Positions 30,787-36,161 of a stretch of 36,161 nt of DNA are shown here, piece by piece. The notes beneath the pieces are model-generated. The model was not told the DNA's origin. It did not search any database and saw only the letters and a list, made by a program, of their open reading frames with translations. The DNA comes from an uncultured Lachnospiraceae bacterium. Lineage in GTDB: Bacteria > Bacillota > Clostridia > Lachnospirales > Lachnospiraceae. How positions within the stretch are numbered: the stretch's first letter is position 1; the number at the start of each line of letters is the position of its first letter. The translations under genes and the position numbers were made by a program. The stretch is from positions 1 through 36,161 of the forward strand of contig CAKRIL010000030.1 of NCBI GenBank assembly GCA_934343915.1, in the 5' to 3' direction.

Positions 30787-31983
30787 ATGGCAAATGATAT
30801 ATATGAGGAGCCGCTCAGATTAAGAAATGTTAAAATGTCTACCATAAGAAAAATGATGGATGCTGCGGCAAAGCTCAAAAGCGAAGGAAAAGATGTTGTT
30901 GCATTTACGGTGGGTGAACCCGACTTTAACACCCCGCAGGCAATAAAGGATGCCACGGCGGACTGTCTTAATGAGAATCTTACACATTACACATCAAACC
31001 GCGGACGGCTTGATATCAGAGAAGAAGTATCGAAAAAAATTCTGTCCGACACGGGGATATTATATAATCCCGAGAAAGAAATACTCATGACTTCTTCAGG
31101 TGCAGAGGCAATTAACAATGCTTTATTCGGGATGATAAATGAGGGTGACGAAGTAATTCTTATTACTCCGTCGTTTGTCAGTTATGAACAGACTATTCTG
31201 ATGTGCGGCGGTGTACCTGTGTATCTTCCGCTTAAGCAGAAGGATAACTTTCAGATAGATAAAGATGAGCTTGAGTCGAAGGTAACCACAAAAACACGTT
31301 TCCTGATTATGAATAATCCGTGCAATCCTACCGGAGGAGTTCTCAATGATGCTTCAATGAATGCTATTGCAGAGATATGTGTAAAGTATAATCTGGCTGT
31401 TTTCTCAGATGAAATATATTCTCAGTTAATCTATGACGGATTAAAATTTCATTCTATCGCAGAATATCCGGGAATGCGTGAGCGGACTGTGATGATGAAC
31501 GGATTTTCCAAAACATATGCGATGACCGGGTGGAGAGTAGGCTATCTTGCGATGGATGAGAGGTTCATGAATAACATTTTAAGGGTACACCAATATTCTA
31601 CAACTACGGGAGTGACCTTCATACAGGCGGCTTTGGCAAGGACAATGAACTCTGCGGAAGTTATGGCTGATGTGGACAGGATGGTCAAGGAGTTCGAAAG
31701 AAGACGCAATATTGTGGTTGAGGAGCTTTCGAAAATTGATGGAATCAGTTTTGTTAAGCCATCAGGTGCATTTTATGTACTTATCAATATCAGCAGAACA
31801 GGAATGACGGGTGAAGAATTTGCCAATCGTCTTCTTAATGAAAAATATGTATCCTGTGTCCCTGCGATTGCCTTTGGTGCTGAATATGGAGATTACATAA
31901 GAATATCTTTTGCCACCGGAGAGGATAACATACGCCGTGGCATATGCAGAATAAAGGAATTCGTTGATAATAACATGAAATGA
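30787..31983 (+). CDS. class I/II PLP-dependent aminotransferase
   Basis: The fold-type I aminotransferase (398 residues) moves an amino group between an amino acid and a 2-oxo acid. It shows FTVGEPDFNTP near the start, NNPCNPTGG, FSDEIYSQL and the PLP lysine K242 in GFSKTYAMTGWRVGY, and ends with an arginine-rich substrate clamp (YIRISFA). It resembles aspartate or aromatic aminotransferases of the AspC/PatA group, which act on L-amino acids. ATG 30787 has GGAGG 5 bp upstream; ATG 30775 overlaps that site. It is not related to the branched-chain/D-amino-acid transaminase fold, so in this cluster it more likely re-uses the oxo acids than attacks D-amino acids itself. Confidence 0.9.
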   Translation: MANDIYEEPLRLRNVKMSTIRKMMDAAAKLKSEGKDVVAFTVGEPDFNTPQAIKDATADCLNENLTHYTSNRGRLDIREEVSKKILSDTGILYNPEKEILMTSSGAEAINNALFGMINEGDEVILITPSFVSYEQTILMCGGVPVYLPLKQKDNFQIDKDELESKVTTKTRFLIMNNPCNPTGGVLNDASMNAIAEICVKYNLAVFSDEIYSQLIYDGLKFHSIAEYPGMRERTVMMNGFSKTYAMTGWRVGYLAMDERFMNNILRVHQYSTTTGVTFIQAALARTMNSAEVMADVDRMVKEFERRRNIVVEELSKIDGISFVKPSGAFYVLINISRTGMTGEEFANRLLNEKYVSCVPAIAFGAEYGDYIRISFATGEDNIRRGICRIKEFVDNNMK

Positions 31984-31993
31984 GGTGGGAATG

Positions 31994-33514
31994 ATGCTTG
32001 ATATTATTGTGAGAAATGCTTCGATTGTAGATGGAAGCGGTGAAAAAATGTACGTTGGGGATATAGGAGTGAAGGATGGAAAATTCGTGTCAGATGTGGC
32101 AGGCACGGGGGCGGCATATGAAATTGATGCCACGGGAAAGCTTATGACCCCCGGTTTTATAGACAGCCATTCTCACATGGATGCACTTTTAGGAAAGATG
32201 GATGAGGTCGCCGCCATAGCCAAGATTAATCAGGGCGTGACCACTGAGATTACAGGTCAATGCGGAGAAAGCAGATTCCCGCTTGTCGATACAGATGAGT
32301 ATTTTAGAGAGATGAAGAGAATACCGAAGGTTGGAAATTATGCTTTCATGTGTGGACATTCAGCTATTCGTGAAAAGGTAATGCAGATGAATTCATCCGA
32401 ACCGACTAAAGAACAGCTGCAGCTAATGAAAGATTATGTGAAAAGAGGAATGGAGAACGGAGCATTCGGAATGACCTCCGGACTTATTTATGTGCCGGGA
32501 GTGTATGCAAAAGAGGAAGAATTGATTGAACTGTGCAAGGTTATACATGATTACGATGGTATATATGCAACACATATGAGAAGCGAATCGGACAATATTA
32601 TACCTGCTGTAAAAGAGGCAATAGATGTTGCGGAGAAGGCAGATACAGCACTTGTAATATCTCATCATAAAATATGCGGAAAGCAGAATTGGGGCAGTTC
32701 AAAGGAGACTTTGAGATTGGTTCATGATGCAATCAACAGAGGAATGCGCATTACGATAGACCAGTATCCATATGAGGCATCCCAGACGGTTCTGTCAACA
32801 TCCATTCCTCCGGAATACTTTACTGACGGATATGATGTTCTGTGCAGTATGCTTAAGGACAATAATGTGAGAGAAAAAATAAGACAAAGAATGACTGCGG
32901 AAGACATAGATTATAATTGCGGATATAGAAATGCCGGAGGATTCGGGGGTATTCTTGTTGTAAGCGCACCTAAGACCAAGGAGGCAGAAGGCTTAACAAT
33001 AGAAGAATATGCTAAAAAGACCGGAAAAGATCCGTTCGATGCGTATTTTAATATTATTGCTGCAAACGGCAAGGATACAGGGGCAATATATTTTGTAATT
33101 AATCCGGGAGAAATAAATGCAATATACTTGGATGAGAATACGGTTGTCGGAAGCGACAGCAATATTTTCAGTGCGGATGGTCCCGTTCATCCAAGAGCAT
33201 ATGCAACGTTCGTGCGTTCTCTTCATCATTTTGTCAAGGAGGAGAAAATTATTTCACTGGAGAAGGCAGTATATAAGCAGACTTTTCTTACGGCACAGCG
33301 TTGGGAAATAAAGAATAAGGGCTTGATTAAAGATGGTTATGATGCAGACTTTTTATTGCTTGATTATGACAGGCTTGAAGATAGGGCAGTATATACGGAC
33401 GGACGCAGACTCTGCGATGGAGTGAATGAGGTATATGTAGCCGGAACACTTGTATACAAGGATAAGAAGCTTACCGGAGCAAAGCCGGGAAAATGTGTAC
33501 TTAAGGAAAGATAA
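31994..33514 (+). CDS. N-acyl-D-amino-acid deacylase (D-aminoacylase), copy B
   Basis: The second amidohydrolase of this family in the cluster has 506 residues. Metal and catalytic residues are PGFIDSHSHMD (H59, H61), C90 in GQCGES (equivalent to bridging Cys96 of Alcaligenes D-aminoacylase), H194 (ATHMRSES), H224 (ISHHK) and D388 (GSDSNIF), followed by HPRAYATFVR. Unlike copy A it has the canonical cysteine, and the two differ greatly over most of their length, so they are old paralogs and probably prefer different acyl or side chains. I chose ATG 31994, 6 bp after GAGGTG; ATG 31991 is also possible. It lies 10 bp after the aminotransferase and is followed at once by the carrier gene. Confidence 0.9.
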   Translation: MLDIIVRNASIVDGSGEKMYVGDIGVKDGKFVSDVAGTGAAYEIDATGKLMTPGFIDSHSHMDALLGKMDEVAAIAKINQGVTTEITGQCGESRFPLVDTDEYFREMKRIPKVGNYAFMCGHSAIREKVMQMNSSEPTKEQLQLMKDYVKRGMENGAFGMTSGLIYVPGVYAKEEELIELCKVIHDYDGIYATHMRSESDNIIPAVKEAIDVAEKADTALVISHHKICGKQNWGSSKETLRLVHDAINRGMRITIDQYPYEASQTVLSTSIPPEYFTDGYDVLCSMLKDNNVREKIRQRMTAEDIDYNCGYRNAGGFGGILVVSAPKTKEAEGLTIEEYAKKTGKDPFDAYFNIIAANGKDTGAIYFVINPGEINAIYLDENTVVGSDSNIFSADGPVHPRAYATFVRSLHHFVKEEKIISLEKAVYKQTFLTAQRWEIKNKGLIKDGYDADFLLLDYDRLEDRAVYTDGRRLCDGVNEVYVAGTLVYKDKKLTGAKPGKCVLKER

Positions 33515-33528
33515 AAGGGAGTGGAAAT

Positions 33529-34449
33529 GTGATTGAGCTGACAACTGTTATCAATCTTCAGCTGATAATATTTACATTATTCATATGTGGATTTATCCTG
33601 AGAAAATTGAACATTATAGGAAGCGGAGCGAGAAAAGGATTAACAGATTTATTGATATATCTTATTCTGCCGTGCAATATCATACATTCATTTGAGATAA
33701 AGCTTACAAAGCAGATGCTCATGTGCGGTATGCAGGTATTGATTATTGCGAGTGTTATTCAGATATTGTCATATATTATGGGACTGTTTATGTACAATAT
33801 GGCAGATGATAGAAAGAAGAAGGTCTTACGATATGCCACAATGTGTTCGAATGCAGGGTTTATGGGAAATCCCGTTATAGAAGGCTTATATGCGTCTGAG
33901 GGATTGGTGCTGGCGAGCGTCTATTTAATACCTCTTAGAATATTTATGTGGTCAGCAGGACTCTCCTGCTTCACTTCAACGTCAGCAAAAGAGGTGGTTA
34001 AAAAGCTCCTAAAGCACCCGTGTATAATTGCCGTATGGATTGGATTTATTTTAATGTTCTCCGGGTTAAGACCACCGTATTTTCTTGATAAATCTATTAC
34101 ATATTGCAGTAATTGTACTCTTCCGGTATCAATGATTGTTATTGGAAGCATTCTGGCAGAGGTGGATTTTAAGAAAATATTCAAACCTCTTACATTTTAC
34201 TATGCTTTTATAAGGCTCATTTTAATACCTGCAATTACGCTTCTGCTGTGTTATGTGTTCGGTACGGATGCAATGACAGCAGGAGTATGCGTGGTTCTTG
34301 CAGGGATGCCGGCGGGGAGTACAACTGCGATTTTAGCTGAAAAATATGACGGAGATTCAAAATATGCATCAGAGTGTATTTTTGTTACCACAATATTGTC
34401 GGTAGTGACATTGCTTATAGAGAGCTGGGTAATTCAATTTTTCTTCTGA
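33529..34449 (+). CDS. AEC-family transporter (auxin efflux carrier type)
   Basis: The 306-residue membrane protein has about ten predicted spans and the AEC family hallmarks: NAGFMGNPV in the middle and a matching GMPAGSTTAILAEKY near the end. Bacterial members such as MleP/MdcF move malate, malonate or related organic acids. The start is GTG 33529 with AAGGGAG 7 bp upstream, 14 bp after deacylase B. As the last gene of the operon, it may export an end product such as D-lactate or another hydroxy or carboxylic acid, or take up a further substrate. Direction and cargo are not visible in the sequence. Confidence 0.9.
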   Translation: MIELTTVINLQLIIFTLFICGFILRKLNIIGSGARKGLTDLLIYLILPCNIIHSFEIKLTKQMLMCGMQVLIIASVIQILSYIMGLFMYNMADDRKKKVLRYATMCSNAGFMGNPVIEGLYASEGLVLASVYLIPLRIFMWSAGLSCFTSTSAKEVVKKLLKHPCIIAVWIGFILMFSGLRPPYFLDKSITYCSNCTLPVSMIVIGSILAEVDFKKIFKPLTFYYAFIRLILIPAITLLLCYVFGTDAMTAGVCVVLAGMPAGSTTAILAEKYDGDSKYASECIFVTTILSVVTLLIESWVIQFFF

Positions 34450-34478
34450 GAATACACATAAGTTGAGTTCAATGTACT

Positions 34479-35339
34479 TTATTTTATTGCTTTCCTAAGA
34501 TTAACCGCCAGCTCATAAGGAATCTTTAAGCTGCCTCTTCCTATGCCGAGCTTGATGTCAGGCTTGTTCGCACCGTGGAAATCACTTCCGCCGGATATGA
34601 GAAGTCCGCACTCGTTCGCAATGCGTCGCACGGTTGTCTCATCGCCGCTGCGGTAGGTGGAGTAGATGCCTTCAATGCCTGTGAGACCGTGGCGCTTAAG
34701 GTACTGGCACAGCTTTAACAGTTCGCTGTCGGACATGTGGTAAAGTATAGGGTGGGCGAGGACGGCGACACCGCCGGCTTCGCGGATGAGCTCGACAGCA
34801 CGGGCAGGGTCGGGCATCTGTCTTGATATATAGAATGGCTTGCCCTCTCCGAGGTATCTGTCAAATGCTTCGTTGGTGCCGGACACATAACCCTTGTTGA
34901 CCATGTATCTTGCAAAATGTGCTCTTGTAAGCACAGTATCATCTCCGAACATATCGCGCATTGCCTCAAGGGAAATCGGCATGCCCGCATTATTCATCAT
35001 TTCAATTAATTTCTCGTTTCTTCCGTCGCGGTTATCGCGAAAGCCCGCGATTTCAGTTAAGAAATGCTCATTCGTGTAATCAATATACAGTCCTACAATG
35101 TGGATTTCTTTATCTTTAATGTAGGTGCTGTTATACTTGGTGCTGATTTCTATGCCGGGAATAAGTTCAATTCCGGTCTGTTCTGCGGCATTCATAGCTT
35201 CATCAATACCTGCAACGGTGTCATGGTCGGTGAGGGCAAAGGCTTTAAGACCGACTTTTTTTGCCTCGGCAACAAGCTCGGAAGGGGTGAAGGTTCCGTC
35301 CGATGCCGTAGAATGAACATGTAAATCTGTGAGTTCCAT
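34479..35339 (-). CDS. PHP-domain phosphoesterase (YciV/RNase AM-like)
   Basis: This metal-dependent phosphoesterase of 286 residues belongs to the PHP family. Members of this subgroup hydrolyse 3',5'-nucleoside bisphosphates or trim short RNAs from the 5' end. Metal ligands are visible: H7 and H9 (DLHVHST), D14, H39 and D40 (TDHDT), E64 (GIEIS), a histidine in LAHPIL and the final SGGSDFHG. The start is ATG 35339, with AGGAG 10 bp upstream. The frame stays open further upstream only because a RhuM-like gene remnant is fused in frame; that part is not expected to belong to the enzyme. The gene converges on the AEC carrier with 29 bp between them and no clear terminator. Confidence 0.9.
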   Translation of the reverse strand: MELTDLHVHSTASDGTFTPSELVAEAKKVGLKAFALTDHDTVAGIDEAMNAAEQTGIELIPGIEISTKYNSTYIKDKEIHIVGLYIDYTNEHFLTEIAGFRDNRDGRNEKLIEMMNNAGMPISLEAMRDMFGDDTVLTRAHFARYMVNKGYVSGTNEAFDRYLGEGKPFYISRQMPDPARAVELIREAGGVAVLAHPILYHMSDSELLKLCQYLKRHGLTGIEGIYSTYRSGDETTVRRIANECGLLISGGSDFHGANKPDIKLGIGRGSLKIPYELAVNLRKAIK

Positions 35340-35397
35340 AAGTTTATTGCTCCTTTTTCTATAATTATAAATACTTCTCGACAACGATAAGTAATAT

Positions 35398-35576
35398 TTA
35401 CCAGAAGCAGTTGTTGCAAAATTTGCAACAACTGAAATCCGTCTTAACTCTCCGTCTTCAAATATATTTTTAATATGTTTTGATATTGTAGACTTATCTC
35501 GTTGAAATAACTCAGCCATTTGGTCAAGAGAGAGCCAAACCGTATCATTTTCAAAAGTTGCTTCAACTGTTGTTAG
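35398..35576 (-). pseudogene. remnant of a RhuM-family gene
   Basis: On the minus strand, directly after the XRE stop codon and in the same frame, about 60 codons read TVEATFENDTVWLSLDQMAEL, then FQRDKSTISKHIKNIFEDGEL and SVVANFATTAS. This is the highly conserved N-terminal part of RhuM/Fic-associated DNA-binding proteins. The normal start is missing, and after TTAS the similarity stops, so most of the roughly 330-residue gene is gone. The frame remains open into the PHP gene through unrelated residues. An internal ATG at 35519 could start a PHP fusion, but no ribosome-binding site supports it. It looks like debris of a mobile or defence gene. Confidence 0.82.
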
Positions 35577-35765
35577 TCAGTCTTCTGTTAATTCCTCATA
35601 CTTAAGCTGATACGCAATCAGTCTCGGAATATATTCAGGAGGAGTTCGCCGTCCTGCTTCCCAATCTTCAAGCGTGCGAACGGGAATGCCCGTATGCTCG
35701 GAAAATGCCTTGCGCGACATTCCGGTACTTTCCCTTAATTTTTTTATTGTATCAGCCATACTCAT
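35577..35765 (-). CDS. small XRE-family DNA-binding regulator
   Basis: The 62-residue protein is almost entirely a Cro/CI-type helix-turn-helix: TGMSRKAFSEHTGIPVRTLEDWEAGRRTPPEY (about 14-45). Proteins like this serve as autoregulators or as antitoxins, but no toxin gene follows. The stop is immediately succeeded by the RhuM remnant, which may mark a former operon or an insertion point. ATG 35765 has GAGG 9 bp upstream. Its promoter (35800-35828) is flanked by CGCAATGCG palindromic elements, suggesting that it represses itself. It may be a complete small gene or the preserved head of a longer one. Confidence 0.82.
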   Translation of the reverse strand: MSMADTIKKLRESTGMSRKAFSEHTGIPVRTLEDWEAGRRTPPEYIPRLIAYQLKYEELTED

Positions 35766-35777
35766 AATGAAAGACCT

Positions 35778-35786
35778 CGCATTGCG
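35778..35786. promoter_or_regulatory. operator-like element CGCATTGCG, downstream copy
   Basis: It lies between the expected transcription start and the XRE start codon. The second copy, in inverted orientation, is at 35824-35832 over the -35. Centres are 46 bp apart. Confidence 0.6.
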
Positions 35787-35799
35787 TTATTTTGTATTC

Positions 35800-35828
35800 A
35801 TTATAGCATAAGCAGATTGGTTTCGCAA
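35800..35828 (-). promoter_or_regulatory. promoter of the XRE gene
   Basis: On the minus strand TTGCGA (35828-35823) and TATAAT (35805-35800) are separated by 17 bp. The -35 overlaps the CGCAATGCG element at 35824-35832, so a protein bound there would block RNA polymerase. Confidence 0.8.
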
Positions 35829-35832
35829 TGCG
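35824..35832. promoter_or_regulatory. operator-like element CGCAATGCG overlapping the XRE -35
   Basis: It is the exact reverse complement of the element at 35778-35786. Together they bracket the promoter, a common layout for a self-repressing XRE protein. Confidence 0.6.
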
Positions 35833-35916
35833 TGTTTTACATTTCAAATATATTTATATCGTAATAGCCGGGAGAATATATGTTATAAGATTTTCGCAGG
35901 TTTTAAAATATAATTC

Positions 35917-35944
35917 TTGAAAAATCCCCATTATACGTTATAAT
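35917..35944 (+). promoter_or_regulatory. promoter of the ABC-F gene
   Basis: TTGAAA (35917-35922) and TATAAT (35939-35944) are separated by 16 bp, leaving a leader of about 55 nt before the ABC-F start codon. Confidence 0.7.
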
Positions 35945-35970
35945 ATATCCTAAGTGTGCCATTTAGGGTG

Positions 35971-35989
35971 AAGCCGGACGAATCGGCTT
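35971..35989 (+). promoter_or_regulatory. short leader hairpin before the ABC-F gene
   Basis: AAGCCG (35971-35976) pairs perfectly with CGGCTT (35984-35989) around a 7-nt loop, directly before the GGAAAGGA ribosome-binding site. There is no T-run, so it is not a terminator by itself. It may influence translation start. Confidence 0.45.
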
Positions 35990-36006
35990 GGAAAGGATTT
36001 ATAAAA

Positions 36007-36161
36007 ATGATTAGTGCTAATAATGTAACATTACGAATCGGTAAGAAGGCTCTTTTTGAGGACGTGAATATCAAGTTCACACCGGGAAACTGCTATGGTC
36101 TTATTGGTGCCAATGGTGCAGGAAAATCTACATTCTTAAAGATTTTGTCCGGACAGCTTGA
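36007..36161 (+). CDS. ABC-F family ATPase, N-terminal fragment
   Basis: Only the first 51 codons lie in the window; the gene continues past the end. The sequence starts MISANNVTLRIGKKALFEDV and includes Walker A GANGAGKST (34-42) followed by FLKILSGQL. There is no signal peptide or membrane segment. This opening is characteristic of ABC-F proteins (EttA/Uup/YkpA type), soluble tandem ATPases that act on the ribosome, some giving antibiotic protection. Which subgroup cannot be told from the fragment. GGAAAGGA lies about 9 bp before the ATG, and a consensus-like promoter and short leader hairpin precede it. Confidence 0.85.
   Translation, partial: MISANNVTLRIGKKALFEDVNIKFTPGNCYGLIGANGAGKSTFLKILSGQL

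Noticed and set aside
35410..35432. Perfect 23-nt palindrome GTTGTTGCAAA-A-TTTGCAACAAC
   Set aside because: It encodes the conserved VVANFATT stretch of the RhuM remnant, so the symmetry follows from the protein sequence and is not good evidence for an operator or terminator.

Overview
The window looks like a low-to-moderate GC Firmicute chromosome, most likely a gut or rumen Lachnospiraceae (Butyrivibrio/Lachnospira/Roseburia/Coprococcus type; genus not resolved). Supporting signs are strong AGGAGG ribosome-binding sites, a YesM/YesN two-component pair with an LplB/YtcP/LplA-type sugar ABC system, Gram-positive lipoproteins, and large secreted proteins ending in a membrane helix plus lysines instead of LPXTG.

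Region 1 (1-3592): an AT-rich type I restriction HsdR subunit, closed by a bidirectional terminator. Its hsdM/hsdS partners are not in the window.

Region 2 (3593-19414): a plant-polysaccharide locus, best read as xyloglucan use. It holds a cytoplasmic GH31 alpha-xylosidase (minus strand), a YesM-type histidine kinase, a three-repeat surface protein that may be a new carbohydrate-binding family, two ABC permeases (the first with an unusual N-terminal membrane extension), a solute-binding lipoprotein, a YesL/DUF624 protein, a membrane-anchored multidomain GH5 glucanase and a YesN-type response regulator. The likely flow is extracellular cleavage by GH5, surface capture, ABC import, then removal of xylose inside the cell by the GH31 enzyme.

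Region 3 (19461-34449): the most interesting part, a divergent cluster that looks dedicated to N-acyl-D-amino acids or D-amino-acid peptides. One arm is TetR plus a D-aminoacylase. The other is a PII-like signal protein, a complete five-gene Dpp/Opp peptide importer, a cytoplasmic beta-lactamase-fold serine hydrolase, a D-cysteine-desulfhydrase-like PLP enzyme, a D-2-hydroxyacid dehydrogenase, a class I aminotransferase, a second D-aminoacylase and an AEC-family carrier. The 241-bp divergent region carries a consensus sigma-A promoter and perfect palindromes suited to TetR control.

Region 4 (34479-36161): a PHP-domain phosphoesterase, an in-frame remnant of a RhuM-family gene, a small XRE regulator with an evident autoregulatory promoter, and the first 51 codons of an ABC-F ATPase that runs off the window.

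No tRNA, rRNA, CRISPR array or intact insertion sequence was seen, and no gene-free stretch exceeds about 300 bp. All functional statements come from motif recognition without database searches.
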